Shown: piece by piece, positions 21,281-34,367 of the stretch | Layout: each line of letters begins with the position of its first letter | Position numbering within the stretch: position 1 is the stretch's first letter | Assembly: GCA_025529335.1 (NCBI GenBank) | Contig: JAMYHX010000126.1 | Coordinates: forward strand, 26,736-90,735 | Origin: Rhizopus sp. PT2906 | Lineage: Eukaryota; Mucoromycota; Mucoromycetes; Mucorales; Rhizopodaceae | Length of the DNA: 64,000 nucleotides | Direction of reading: 5' to 3' | Translations under genes and position numbers: made by a program | The notes under the pieces: generated by a model | Database searches by the model: none | The model's input: the letters and a program-made list of their open reading frames with translations, nothing else | Told to the model about the DNA's origin: nothing

Positions 21281-24202
21281 TTATTGAGAGGTACTAAAAA
21301 GACCACGGCCAGCCAAGAGATCAATGATAGGACGATGTTCTGCCCACCATGCATTATAAGGCTTACGATTCTTCATGTCAGTTTCTTTCATCAAATCAGT
21401 CACAGGTCTAAACACAATTGAGTTTCCGTGAATGCCAGCCACTGTCACTGATTGATTGGTATTAGTCAGTTCAACAGGAGCAGCATTACCCGCTTGTTGT
21501 GCCTGATCTAGTGCTTCGGATGCATGGGTTTCAATAAACTGGATAGCTCGTACAGTGATACGGGTGGCACGGATACGATCCAAAGGAGAAGGTGACGTGC
21601 CTTGTTGGATATGACCAAGGATAGCTGTACGAGAATCAAACATGTCTTCGCCTTCGTCCTTGAGTATATTTGAGATAACTTCGGTTGTGTACGTCTTGGA
21701 AACATCCTCTGTACGAAGAATGATTCTGCCCTCAGAGCGATCAGGATCATCATCTGCGTACATGGCCTTTAAGTGGTTCACATCAGATTGAAGGCGAGAG
21801 AGACTAATGCCTTCTTCGGGGATATAGACCGTATTGGCACCAACGGCAAGACCAGCTTCGACTGCCAAGTAACCGGAACGACCACCCATAACTTCCACAA
21901 CAAACACACGACGACGTGATGATTGTGCTGACTGAACAATAGCATCACAAGAATCAACGATGGAGTTCAAGGAAGTATCAGAACCGAGAGAGTAGTCTGT
22001 GCCTGGAACATTGTTGGAAATAGTGGCAGGGATGAGAGTGATTGGGATACGGAGACTAAGATATTGCTGACGTGCCTTTTGCAATTGATCAAGAGCAGCA
22101 TAGGCTTCAAATCCACCAATGACCAAAAGACCTTGAATCTGATGTTGCTGAAGTTGGTAAGTGATCATGCCCATATCAATGTCCTTGCCTGGAACAGCTC
22201 GGTTTGTGCCTAATTCGGATCCACCTAGGTCCGTCCAACCGTCGACAGACATCCAGCTCATTTCTTTCATGCTACCACGAGCGAGACCTGCGAAACCATT
22301 AAAGACGGCAATGGGCGTGTGACCACGGTTGAGACAGTATCGGACGGCAGTACGAGTGGCAGCATTCATACCACCTGCTGGTGCACCCACGTGAACAATA
22401 GCAATACGCATCTGCCTGTGCTTGGGCAAGCCCATTGAGTTATCGTCCAAGATGGTGGTGGCGTTGTATGCTTCATACTCTTCAGCAAATTGAGGATCAC
22501 GAAGGGCCATGGCATGAGCAAAGTCCTTTCGAGAGATGGCTTCAGCTACCTCGTGTGTCAACTTGACGGCTTCCATCAGAGGGTAACGAGTGACCTTATT
22601 GTTGCTCATACCAATCATGGGTGAAGGTGCATCGGGCGTTGCCTCCAGCACGGCGTTCACGGCTTCAATAGATTGCACAGTAGCCAAGAGACGGTCAAAG
22701 AAAGCAGGAGAACCACCACGTTGCGTATGACCAAGGATGGTGACACGTGTGTCTAGGCCTAGACGGTTCGTCAAGATATCCTTGAGATGCTCGGCCTTGA
22801 TCGCATTCAGATTCTTGTCAATGGCACCTTCAGCCACAATAACAACAGTCTTTCGCTTGCCGAGTTTTCGATGACGTTCAATCACAGAGCACATGGTTGA
22901 TTCCCAGTCATCTTCTTGTGGTGGCTTTTCAGGAATAAAAACAAAATCGGCTCCTGTAGCAATACCGGCCATAAGGGCTAACCAACCACAATGACGTCCC
23001 ATGACTTCAATAACAAATGCACGGGAGTGAGATAAGGCGGTGGTAGAGACTGAATCAACAGCTTCACAAATACGGTGTAGCGATGTGACAGCACCAATGG
23101 TGATATCAGTGGATGACATATCGTTATCAATGGATCCGACAAGACCAACAATTGTCAAATGCTTATATGTCTCGGCTTGCTCTCCATTGATACGACCAGT
23201 TTCCTTTAACTCCTTGACCAGACCACTCCATTCAGAACGGAAGAGGTCAGCGCCCGTAAGTGACCCATCACCACCACATACAATAAGTGAATCAATACCG
23301 TTTTTGATCAGGTTTTCTGCAGCTCGAAGTCTACCCTCTCGCGTTTTGAATGGCATGCATCGAGCTGTACCAATTGTAGTACCACCCTATATTAGATCAT
23401 TTACCTCAACGTCAAGTTCTTTTCCCTGTGATTGTAAACTTACCACAGCGAGCCATCCACGTACGCTCTTCCAATCCATCTTTTTCAACAAGTCACCACC
23501 GTCCACAAGACCTTTGAAACTCAGTTAGGGACTACTGATAAAAAATGGGAAGAAGCGGGAATATATGCATACCTTGGTAACCTTCGTAGACAGCAAAGAT
23601 ATCACATCCTTTAGTGATACCATAGCGAACAACAGCACGTACGACAGCGTTCATACCAGGAGCATCGCCACCTGAAGTGAGTACGGCAATCTTTTGACGT
23701 TTCTTTTGAGAATTGGCAGTAATGGCCGTGTTGATAGCTTCAGCCGCATTGTTGGTAATTTCGATTGCCTTGTTGGTAAACACGATTACATTATTGAGAG
23801 GATCTATAGCGTATAGCTTCATATCACCATCCTTACTATGATCCTGTACAGGAGTACTAGCAAGCTTTGATTTGATTTCCTACAATTCGAAAGAGGTTTA
23901 GAAGCATAAATAAAAAATTTTAACCATGGGCTTACTTGAAGATTTTCTGTATAGAAGGCAAGAGCAATTTCTTCCAACGACCAGTCACTGTCTGTGCTTG
24001 GCTTAGCTTGCTTCTTTGCTTTACTGTTTAATACAAGTTGAATGGTTGTATTTGATTCTGATCTTAGCCAGACAGTTCTTTCTTTATATGTCTTATCAGA
24101 CACGACATGAAAGCCTATAGCTTCGTAAAAGCTGATAGTTTCTTGTACTTCTTGTTGATTTGACGCGTTAAAGATGATGAAGGATAAACCTTGAGACAGC
24201 AT
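21281..24202 (-). CDS. PFK1: ATP-dependent 6-phosphofructokinase, fungal two-domain type
   Basis: Four exons (24202-23936, 23879-23573, 23511-23444, 23386-21281) give 915 residues. The N-terminal 90 residues are a glyoxalase-like domain, as seen in fungal PFKs. The catalytic half has LTSGGDAPGMNAVVRA, the nucleotide loop LIVCGGDGSLTGAD and the catalytic loop GSIDNDMSSTD. The C-terminal half is the duplicated allosteric copy, in which the matching loop is PATISNNVPGTD, lacking the catalytic aspartate arrangement. It phosphorylates fructose 6-phosphate in glycolysis in the cytosol. Introns are 56-61 bp. A TATAAATA-like element lies about 60 bp upstream of the start. Yeast has separate alpha and beta subunits; a single gene seen here does not tell which one it represents. 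Confidence 0.94.
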
Positions 24203-24566
24203 TTTTTTTTACAAGATGCAGAAAAGAAAAACTGAAAAGAAAAAGCTAAAAAAATGGACTAATATTTATAAGGTAGCGGTTATCTAATTTTTAAAGAAGG
24301 GTTTACATGTCAAATAGAGGTGTGACGAATGTATATGATCTTTTTTACTGCGATAAGCTCATTTAAACTCATATAGTCTGATGTCATAGATATGAGGATT
24401 ACTCATTTTTATATATAGTCATTAAATAGGGGGAAAGGGTATACATTACATACATATTCATTAAATACACAAATTCATTTATTTACACTAAAAAAGAAAC
24501 ACAGAAATCGATAACATCGATAGCCAGATAATCCCAAGATAATTCTCTTTCTTTTCTTTTCTTTTC
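24203..24566. other. Intergenic: PFK promoter and HECT ligase 3' end
   Basis: About 360 bp between two minus-strand genes, AT-rich, with a TATAAATA-like element for PFK and T/C-rich runs near the ligase 3' end. No gene is seen. Confidence 0.4.
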
Positions 24567-27361
24567 TTATTTTACATAAAACCCTTGACTTTCTAGTATG
24601 GCTGTATATAACATTCTCTTTAGCTTCTCTTTTGTATGATATTTATATAACACTAGCTGATTAAAACATGTATGCGCAGAAGGCAATCTATCATCATCTT
24701 TAATCTCCATTTCAATTCCCTTTTGATTACTTTTTTTTTTTTTTTTTTTTACCTGTCACTATCTCCATTGTTACCACAGGTGATCTTGAGGTGCATCTGG
24801 GTTGCGCCTGTTGCTGGTATACGATCACTTCCAGTTACAAACATGAGTAATTTACGTTGCATCTTTGGTTCCATCGCCTTCATGATGCTCCAAAAGTTAC
24901 TGGCAAATGTGAGCATATCATCATTTTGTGTCATTTTATCTTACACTATCGTCTCTTCATTTTCATCAAATCCAATATACTCTGTTTGTCCTTTTAAATC
25001 GTCAATCTCTAATGGTTCATCACTTCCTCTGATAAGTAGCTCGATTTCTTCTGGTCGAAAAAGCTATTTTTTTCATATTAGTTTAGAACTTTATATCATC
25101 TTCACTTACTGAAAGAGCATTTCCACCACAAACATGATAAAATCCACGTTTAAATGCTCCAAACTGTCGTTCGACACTTGTATTTAGCACAAATTCAGTA
25201 TATAATGATACAAACTTGTGTCTGTTCTCTTTTGTGACCATGATATTCTCACCATTTGATATCAAGGGTATACATATTCTCTGACCGTACTTGTCAATTT
25301 CTGCCACAAAAGAGCAACAAAACACATTTTCAACATCTCCTTCAAACTCGAGTAGCTGATCAAATCCTTTCTTAAGCGCAGGACGAAATTCACCTAGATC
25401 GTCCAATCCGACAGGCATGCTTAGTAACTTTTTGTAGCAAGCAGTAGGTAGATGTACGTCTAGAATAGTCGAATTATAAATAGCTAGTCCCAAGACAACG
25501 CCAACTAGAAAAAATTGATCTTCGTTTTCAAAGCTTGTAGGATTGAACCAGCAGAGATTTGAATCTTCATCATAGGTGAACATGCCATATTGTGGATCAA
25601 ATAGGGATCGAACGAGTAATAGGAACCATTCTTTTCTTAGACCTCCAGCGTCCACTCCTTCTTCACCGATAAACTCAATGCGAAGTGATTTTTTTAAGTC
25701 GAGTTCGTTTTGTGCCAACTAGAGAAATGAGTAAAGCAAATAGAAAGAGTGTTTCTGCTTACTTGTCTTAGAGAATCCTCAATTAGATTGTCTCTGGAAA
25801 CTCTCAGGATTAGATATGGCATAGATAACTTTTGATAGAACAGCATGTTAAAGAATGCCTCTCTCCATTTCGTCTCCATCTGCTGTTTTGCGTCAAACTC
25901 TACAATTTTCATTTTCGATCCCATGCTAATCAGAAACGGGTATTGACAAAACGCAAATTTTCTAGTAACGGATTGCCACAGTTCAAAGTCTCCCATAAGA
26001 TTGATATAGTCTACCATAGTGTTATAGAAACTGCATATGGGTACCTTATTTGTTTGATTGTTTGCTGTAACTAAAGTGTGTGTTAAAAGGGATTATAGTT
26101 GGATCAATGTGAGCATAATTACACAAGAGTGCCATGACTCGAGCCGCACTAGCCATTTTCCAATCAGACTCATAAGATGTAGGTAATGCCATATGGCTCT
26201 TTCTTGCTCGAGATATCCGATGACTTAAGAATGCGTGTATCAACTCGATCTTAGCATTAAACTCCTTGACGGGGTATCTATTTCAGCATGAGCTACTTTG
26301 AAAATATACATATGCTTCACTTGTATTTTTTTTTACCTTGTAAACCATTTTATTAAAGCGTGGTGACATTCATGACTAAGGCAGCTGAGAATACCAAATA
26401 TGCGCTTTAATAGGTTATGATGATATTTTGTCTCTGCAGGGAAATTATGTTGTGCTAACAATGGATTCTAAATATGGATAATTACACTATTCTTTACTCT
26501 TCTTTTTTTGTTATTTACCTCGAGTATGATTAATAAAAATCGGATATCACTCATCCTCCTTAGTGGAACAGCTGGTCGTTTCAATAGGCGATCGGTTGCA
26601 GACATCATACCTCGTATAACATTAACAGGCTAGATGACAAGTTCAATACATTTATATGCATTTATGCATTCTCTTTACCAGACTCAAGATGATTCTATAT
26701 GCATCTCGTACTTCATTCATATCAATTCCACTTGTCTCTAGTGTCGTTTCTTCTTCCTATTCAATTACTATAAATAACACACAAGATATGAAAAAGAAAA
26801 GATAACGTTACAGTCAAGAAGCTATGATTCAAGCTAACCCAGCTACCAAATACTGTCTCAAGTAGTTTTTCAATTGGCTCATAGATCTCTTCTCGCTCTT
26901 TGTCACCCAAATTAATTTTTTTCATCTTTTTCGACTTTTCCCTTTGTTTACACTCGTTGACTGCCTTTTTTAAAGATCTAAGTGTAAGTGGTTGATTTCC
27001 TATTTGATCTCGGATATGAGGCTTAAGGTCATTGATGGTATCGCAAGCAGGGCATCGAAATCGTGATACGGTGGTAGGGTATTTGAGGTCACTGTTGAGA
27101 AGGGGGTTGTCAGAAAATAATAATAACAATATCTACCTGTTACAGCACATGCACTTTCCCATGGTTATCTGATAGGATTAGTCTTTTACTTTAGAAAACA
27201 AGTCTAATATGTATATGTACCATGTTGTCACTTTCCATCAAGTCATTAGAATGTTTGTTAGAAGAGTTGCAAGTTGGATTGAGTGATGACAAGTGAGATG
27301 ACTGTTTAGTCTTTGATGAGTTTTTTCTTGAATCTAACGATAAACTTTGAAAGTCTGTCAT
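24567..27361 (-). CDS. HUL4: HECT-type E3 ubiquitin ligase, Hul4/UBE3A-like
   Basis: Twelve exons on the minus strand (27361-27221, 27168-27137, 27091-26812, 26756-26679, 26629-26519, 26467-26337, 26277-26123, 26070-25763, 25718-25110, 25063-24945, 24899-24753, 24687-24567) join in phase to 743 residues. An N-terminal zinc-finger-like region pairs KCMCC with RFRCPACD, as in yeast Hul4. The HECT domain starts near SLRIEFIGEEGVDAGGLRKE and ends AILESQGFYVK; the catalytic cysteine is in SAHTCFNQL. It would take ubiquitin from an E2 and pass it to substrate. Exon 2 is only 32 nt and splits the zinc finger; some introns are just 45 bp. The final exon follows a run of more than 20 T on the plus strand. 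Family is firm; substrates are unknown. Individual splice sites deserve RNA support. Confidence 0.86.
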
Positions 27362-27724
27362 TGAGAAGAAAGTGATATGCAATCATCCACCAGTGATAGA
27401 ACAGGAAATTGAATATGTATCACGTGAGGGAAACCCCGCGCTGTCGTAAGAAAGAGAAAAGAAGAAGGAGGGGATCATCAAACCTTACAGGTAAACAAAT
27501 ATGCAATTAAAATAGCAGCCACACTGTTGGATGTATTAAAAAAGTACTTTTATATATGTGTGTTTGTATGTTTGTGTACCTATAGCTGTAAATAATGAAG
27601 CAAGGTAAGTCTTTGGCTCACAGTCGCAAACCTGGACGCAAGCCACCACGGAGTATCAATAGACCGTGGTACAAAAGTATCCCCTTTTTCAACAGTAGGG
27701 GTCCTTTTTTCACAAATATATAAA
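27362..27724. promoter_or_regulatory. Divergent promoter region, HUL4-like and mS23 genes
   Basis: A 363-bp gap between start codons pointing apart. It must carry both promoters. A short ATG at 27597 with a GT four codons later leads nowhere recognisable. Confidence 0.45.
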
Positions 27725-28452
27725 ATGGCATATCGTGCAGCACCTATCAAAATTGCCAAGCATGTGTCCAGCTTGTTAAAAGGACGTCTACTGAAAGAGC
27801 CTCCTGTATGGCTTCCCGTAGTACAATCCATTCCTCCTGGACCAAGTGTCATTCGATCTCAAAATGAAGAAATCAATGTCTCTGGACAAACAGACATTGA
27901 AAAGAAATTATTCTCTACACACAAGACAACCAATAGACAGCGTTACTCTCAAAAGCATTTACGTACACCTCCACCTAGACCACGCGCTATTGTGTATCCT
28001 GAAGATAAATTAAGAAAGCAGTTTTATAAAGATCATCCTTTTGAACTTGCAAGACCCAAGGTTTTAGTTGAAAACGAATTAGGCATTAATCGAACTGACT
28101 ACAGTAAACTCATGTTGGATGGTATGCATCCTTCTCAAATTGATGGTGAAGCGTATGTTTTTACATGATAGAAAAGAAAAAGAAAAAGTATTAACAACCA
28201 TTGTGTAGTGTGATCAAGTATCAACTTCATTTGATGACACATGAAAACATGACAGAAAGACAAGCTTATGCCAAAGCAACTGCAGAATTTTATGAAATTA
28301 GAGCACAACAAGAAGAAGAAGAAAGAAAAGCAAAGGAAAAGATGAACAATGCATTAAACAACCTTCAGAGCAAAAGGAAATGGACCGAAAGAGGAATATA
28401 TCTTGAAGAAAGAGCCTTACGAGAGGGCCAAATTGCAGATGCACAGTTTTAG
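27725..28452 (+). CDS. RSM25: Mitochondrial small-subunit ribosomal protein mS23 (Rsm25)
   Basis: Two exons (27725-28152, 28209-28452) give 223 residues. The N-terminus IKIAKHVSSLLKGRLLKEPPVWLPVVQSIPPG and the central IVYPEDKLRKQFYKDHPFELARPK block match the mS23/Rsm25 family, a mitochondria-specific protein of the small ribosomal subunit. The C-terminal third is a charged helix (EEEERKAKEKMNNAL) that is longer than in animals and typical for fungi. The basic, helical N-terminus could act as import signal. The intron is 56 bp. It is convergent with the Iml2-like gene, with only 34 bp between stop codons. Confidence 0.88.
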
Positions 28453-28486
28453 ATTTTATTTGAATAAAAAAAAGGAAATATATAGC

Positions 28487-30879
28487 TTAGTTTTGTTCCT
28501 TTGTGAAGCCTTCGATGTGAGTAAGAGCCAATGTTAAACGGATAGCTAGTCGATGTTCAAAGTCAAATCGACTATAATCTACTGCCCTTTTCCAGACCTG
28601 CTGGCTTTTTTCTTTAGTGTCAAGTATCCAGCATGAAATACCTGCCTCCCATAAGGCAAAGGGTACAGTCCAAGTATCGTCCAAGATACAATCTTGGTGA
28701 TCAATAACCCAGTTTAGATCCAAAGTCGTTTCCTCTGGGCGACCAAGAATATTTAAAACAGTTGCTTTGACTACAAAAAGAGAAGCGAGTTCATTAAAAT
28801 AATCTGGCAGTGGTTTCTCTGTAGCGATCTCTTGCATTCGTTCTTCCTGTTCTAATTCTTCGCATTTTTGAATAGCAGCCAGTCCACGATTGAGTCGTTC
28901 TAATGATACCTCGAGTAACTCATGTGTCATGTAAGGAAGCAGATTAAAAATAGACATATATTCTAGTGCAGGCACAAAAAAGTCCAAATTTTGAAATCCA
29001 CTCTTCTGAAACATGTTTACCTTACGAAGCACATAGGCATCTATATCTGATAAGCGACCACCTAACTTCTTGACTACCAACTTGGGAACCTCTGCAAACA
29101 AGATAATAGCCTGTGCTCTCTCCCCTATCATTTCATAGCAAGCACCTTGCATATATCGATAGAACGCAGGAGATTCGTATCTTTGCTCAAACAGATACTT
29201 GAAGGCACTGGCAGCATGGATCCAATTGCCTGTAATCATGTGATTAATGGCAATTTCAAGTCGACATGCATTCGAAAGGGCTACTTCTGCCCACTCTTTA
29301 CGACTTAGTTCCATTGTATGTAAGAAAGACTGTGTTGACAATGGCAAATCTGAGCCAAAACGAGCCATGATGCCAGCAAAGTACAGGTAAAGCACAGAAT
29401 TTGTATTGTGCTGTTGAGCGTCTAGAAGCATCTATTCGGAAGACGATGAATATCCATTTTCTTTTTTTTTTTTCTTTTATTTAATATACCTTCATGGCTG
29501 TCTTTTTATACGCGTCTGAAAGAATACGCGGGGCAGATGAAATGGCAAGTGAGTAATACGTCAACATCCTTAATATAAAGTATTAGACAGGAAGGGATAC
29601 ACAATTTATCCTTTAGAACCCTACATCACAGTGGCCATTGAAGACCTCACTCCTTTACTTTCGACGCATTGATTCAATAAAAGAAAGCCTAGTTGTTTAT
29701 CAGGTTTCCAGCCAAAAGCATAAATGGCATTTAACACCTTTGCTGGTAGTGCGGATAAGATCAAATGAACGGAACCAACACTACGAGTATGTTTATACTT
29801 TGCTCTTACTGAATGTATTATATCTTACCCAAACTGGAGGCATGATATAGTATTGGCGTCCATAAAGGTTGAATGATCTGCACCCATTTTTTGATACTCT
29901 TGCCAGACATAACTATAAGAATTGTATGCTATAAAGAATTATAGTATGGTCCTCTTATTATGTCATGTGTATATACCTCGTTTCAAATACACAACACACT
30001 TGAGATAGTCCAAAACTGATTCATGAAGTAAGTTTAGAATAGCAATCTGAAGTGAGCACTCTGCCTTGATAACATGTGCTCTCAGTACTCCATTAGGGGG
30101 ATATTCAGTAGAAGGACGATTACTGAGAGCTGTCTGAGATGCGTCTTCCTTGTTTCTCAAGTAATTATAGTATCCGGCAAAGTAGCTCATCACCTTTGAT
30201 GGACGCTTAAAGGCGTCTATTTGTGAATATGCTATATCATAGGTTGTGTGTAGTGCCTTTAATGCCATATTATGATCTTGTTCTCCACAAGTCTACATAT
30301 ATATATATGTATCATTAGCATTATTCCATTATTTCTTCCATTTGTTTTCTACCATGATAGCTATCATAACATATAAGTAATCATCATATTATAGTCTTGC
30401 TTTTATTTACCTTTTAAAAATGCCATTGTGGATAATGCCAGGGCACTAAGCGGATCTCTATAGAAATAATAAGGAAATGGGGCACACAAAAGATAGCATA
30501 TATATATATATATATGTATGTACCTGTCTGCCTTCTCTTCAAAGATAGCCTTTGCCTGCATGAATTGATTATCAAACAAGTGCTTGTATCCCTTCAATAT
30601 CAATTCATCTAGTAACAAGTCAATAAATAAAAATGGGACACTTATTATATTACCTTCTCTTTCTTGTTCTCTTGGACTGAGTGTGTTGATGACTGTTTCT
30701 CCCTTTGAGATGATCAGATTAGCACTTGAACTCTCTAGATTATATTGTTTCCCGTTGGACTCTGACGATAGCTTATCCAACTGACGGGGAATAAACTGTC
30801 TCTCGGGTATCTTGTCCACTTGTTCCTTTAAGGCACTTGTGATCTCCTCGATACGTTGTTCACTTGCGCTTGTTGACAT
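28487..30879 (-). CDS. IML2: Iml2/TTC39-family tetratricopeptide protein
   Basis: Eight exons (30879-30654, 30608-30524, 30457-30411, 30282-29977, 29928-29829, 29780-29625, 29568-29490, 29431-28487) give 647 residues. The order matches the Iml2/TTC39 (DUF3808) family: DPLSALALSTMAFLK, HVIKAECSLQIAILNLL, then FGVGSVHLILSALPAKVLNA followed by KQLGFLLLNQCVESKGVR, and TPR-like repeats to the end. Yeast Iml2 is needed to clear inclusion bodies together with lipid droplets, and TTC39 proteins are linked to lipid handling. Two acceptors are unusual (GGAG at 30283-30286 and a distant AG), so exon 4 has the weakest left edge. Function is inferred from family only. Confidence 0.82.
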
Positions 30880-31000
30880 AAAGAGAAAGAAGGAAAGAAA
30901 GAAAAAATAGTGGGAAATATGGTGGTGTGTGTAACTTCATATGAAATAACTCTTTATTTTTTTTTTTCTTTGCTGCAGAGTTTAAATGTACAACAATGTA

Positions 31001-32006
31001 TTAGTATCTGTCTCTTCTAGGACGGTCTCTTGACCTGTCTCTGCCACGGTATCTATCCCCACGGTCCCTGTAACCTCTTGGGCTTCGACTTCTCGAACGC
31101 ATACGTGATCTCTTTCTGTCATCGTCCCTTCTACTGTAACCATGTCGACTATAGCCACGGTCATGATAACGGTCTTTGTAAGAACTATTTGCATTAGTAG
31201 CCTTTTGCTCTCTTCCACCAAGTCCTCCGCCTAATCGTCGAGGCCGCCATCCTTTCACAGTGCGAGCACGTTCGACATCCACTAATATGCGTCGTCCAAG
31301 AATTTTGAGTCCATCTGCATCTTTATATGCCGCTATTTGTGAATTGGCCTTAGCTACCTAATATCTCATCATACAGCTCATACTTACCACGCATATCTTT
31401 TTCTCTTTCAAATTCTATAAAAGCATAGCAACGAGATTTTCCTTGTTTATCGCGGACAAGACGAATCTACAAAAATAAGCACATGGTCTTACTTGACATT
31501 TTTTTGTTACCTTCTTTATATGACCATAAATTTCAAATTCTCTTTGTAAATCACTTTCTGTTAATTCAGGGCTGAGATGCGTGACGAAGAGTGTATTAAA
31601 AGGGTCTCCAGTGATATTTTCATCCTTTTCAGGATCATCTACCAATACACAAGTTAGGCTCTCTCATAATGTATTTTTTTCGTTGTTCTTTACATTCAGC
31701 CAAGGCCTTTTGCAAATCTTCTTCTGCTTTTTTCCTTTTAGCTTCTGCCTAAGGAGAGAAAAAAAAAGAGTGTAAGATTTAACATGATATTCATAGACCT
31801 AATACCTTTTCTTTGCGCTTTTCTGCCAAAGATTTCCATGGCACGTAATCAGGATCATAGTCTTTTAACATTGGCACATAGGACGCGATGCCAGTCACTC
31901 TACATCCAACGCGCTTTGAAGGATCTTTATCAAGAGGAGGATAATAGGGTAATGGTGGTCGAGGTGCAAATAATTTGAGTAAATTAGGCGGAAGTTTGTC
32001 GGTCAT
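31001..32006 (-). CDS. SNP1: U1 snRNP 70 kDa protein (U1-70K)
   Basis: Five exons (32006-31806, 31748-31694, 31638-31511, 31466-31388, 31353-31001) give 271 residues. The N-terminal U1-70K segment (LPPNLLKLFAPRPPLPY) and a Lys/Glu helix lead into one RNA recognition motif: RNP2 NTLFVTHL and RNP1 KSRCYAFIEF. It is followed by the diagnostic VDVERARTVKGWRPRRLGGG and a short Arg/Ser/Asp-rich tail. U1-70K binds stem-loop I of U1 snRNA and helps define 5' splice sites in the nucleus. The third acceptor (before 31353) lies 3 bp after another AG, and only the second keeps phase. Introns are 34-57 bp; the 34-bp one (31354-31387) is very short. It is head-to-head with poly(A) polymerase. Confidence 0.92.
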
Positions 32007-32151
32007 CTTTTTAACCAGAACAAAAAAAAAAGAGAGAAAGAACGAAAAGCTATTTCTGTCTGAAATGTAAACGTGACTGTCACTTCATCTTAATATCTCT
32101 TTCATTTTTTATGACAACTCCCTCTTTTTTTTTTTTCGTTTCTTTACAATA
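32007..32151. promoter_or_regulatory. Short bidirectional promoter, U1-70K and poly(A) polymerase
   Basis: Only 145 bp separate the two start codons, so both promoters and 5' leaders overlap here. Both products act on pre-mRNA in the nucleus, which makes co-regulation plausible (inference). Confidence 0.6.
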
Positions 32152-34222
32152 ATGTCGGAATCGCAAGAGAATAGAGTATACCCTGGCATTACAAAACCTT
32201 TGTCTTTAGAGAAGCCAGGTCCACGTGATATTCAATTAACAATAGAATTAGAAAAAACGTTAAATTTATATGGTTTATATGATTCTGAAGAAAGAGCCCA
32301 ACAAAGGTAACCTTTTTAGATTGTGTAAATTGTCATCATGTTGACTCTTCTTTATGATTACTTTAGATGTCGAGTGCTTCAGTCACTGGATGATTTGACT
32401 AAACAATTTGTTAAAATGGTTTATGAGAAGAAAGGCTATACCGAATTAGCTAAAAAGGCAGGAGGAAAAGTGTTTACATATGGAAGCTATCGTTTAGGAG
32501 TAAACGCAACAGGTATAGAAATATGATGATGTCTTCTGTCAAAAGCTAATACCAAAATATACATTATAGATGCAGATATTGACACACTATGTGTCTTTCC
32601 AAAATATGTGGATCGAATTGACTTTTTTACAGTCATGCTTGAACTGTTGAAGACACATGAACATATAACAGATATTACAGTAAGGCTATTTATTACCAAA
32701 GACACACAGTGTTCTTACCCTTTATAGGCTGTAACCAACGCTTATGTACCACTCATCAAGTTTAAATTCAACGATATCCCCGTAAGTTGAACCATTGATG
32801 GCTATAAACCCATGACTTATAAATGATAGATTGATTTTATTTGTGCAAGACTGAATGTGGATCAGATACCAGAAGATATTGATTTGAAAGATTCTAACCT
32901 ACTACGAAATCTGGATGCACTCTCTGTTCGAAGCTTAAATGGGACAAGAGTAGCAGACGATATCTTGGATCTAGTACCTAATGTTGATACATTTAGGACT
33001 GTATTACGTTGTATAAAATTATGGGCAACTAGAAAAGCTATTTATTCAAACGTTTTAGGCTTTTTAGGAGGTGTTGCTTGGGCGATACTAGTAGCTCGAA
33101 TATGTCAGCTCTACCCTAATGCCTCTGCAAGCACAGTTATTGACAAATTCTTTCATATACTCATCACTTGGCCATGGCCATCGCCTGTACTATTAAAAGC
33201 AGTAGAAGATGGTCCTATTGTGCCTACAATTAAGCCTTGGAATCCAAAGGTATGTGACAAGGACAAGCAAAAGTAAACAAACTGACAAAAGATATAGTTA
33301 AATCCTGTTGATCGTTGTCATCGCATGCCGATCATTACACCTTCTTATCCAAGTATGTGCGCTACACACAATGTGACACCGTCAACACAGCGCATCATCA
33401 TAGGCGAACTGAAGCAAGCAGCTGAGATGGTTGAGAAGATTATAGCTGGATCTGCGACATGGTCACAGCTGTTTCAACCTCATAGATTCTTTGAAATGTA
33501 TCATCAATACCTTCAGATCACAGTGATTGCAGACGATTACAATCTTCAACTCAAATGGGCTGGTCTAGTAGAAGCAAGAATAAGGCAGTTCGTGATCAAA
33601 CTGGAAGCAGTGCCCCCTATTCTGCTGGTACATCCGTTTGTAGATGGTTTTAGCGAGAATCATATATGTAACAATGCAAGCGATGTCAGTGCCATGAGCT
33701 TAGGAAGGAAACCAGACAACAAAAATAATGATACAGTATCTGGGAAAATGATTTATTCAAAAACGTTCTACATTGGATTATACATTCGTCGTGCAGGTTT
33801 AAATCAAAAACTAGATGTGCTCCCTATGACTCATTTATATACACACACAGGCAAAGCGCAGTTAACGATTGATATATGTGTACCGATTGAAGAGTTTAAG
33901 AATACACTTAGATTATGGCCAGAATACAGTAGCCGGCATATGGCTGTTCATATTGAAGCAATACACCAATCTGATTTACCAAAGGACTTGCTGACGAAAT
34001 CGAACACAGCAGGAAAGAGAACATTAAAGGTAAACAAACATGAGCAAGACAATGCGTATTAATACCTTGTTTAAATACTTGATTATATAAATTACTTTTA
34101 ATACTTAGCCAAGTACAAGTACGAACAACAGCACTACAGTCACCAACAAGAAATCCAAGAGAAACAACGAGGCAAATAATGAACTACCTATGACAGCAAC
34201 TACTGCAACAGTTGCCCTGTAA
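32152..34222 (+). CDS. PAP1: Nuclear poly(A) polymerase
   Basis: Seven exons (32152-32306, 32367-32512, 32570-32679, 32728-32781, 32830-33249, 33298-34029, 34109-34222) give 576 residues. It opens with YPGITKPLSLEKPGPRD as in nuclear PAPs. The nucleotidyltransferase core shows FTYGSYRLGV, then DADIDTLC with two catalytic aspartates, and PIDFICARL with the third. The central domain has NVLGFLGGVAWAILVARICQ and the RNA-binding domain includes PHRFFEMYHQYLQI. It adds poly(A) tails after cleavage of pre-mRNA. The usual GSYRLGVHGPG is GSYRLGVNATG here, interrupted by an intron. The Ser/Thr/Asn-rich C-terminus with KKSKR may be a nuclear signal. Introns are 48-79 bp. Confidence 0.93.
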
Positions 34223-34313
34223 AAAAATAAGTATAAATTATATATGTATATAAATGTATACATGTGCGTGTGCGTGTGCGTATATATATATGTATATATA
34301 TATATATATATGT

Positions 34314-34367
<54 letters not shown>

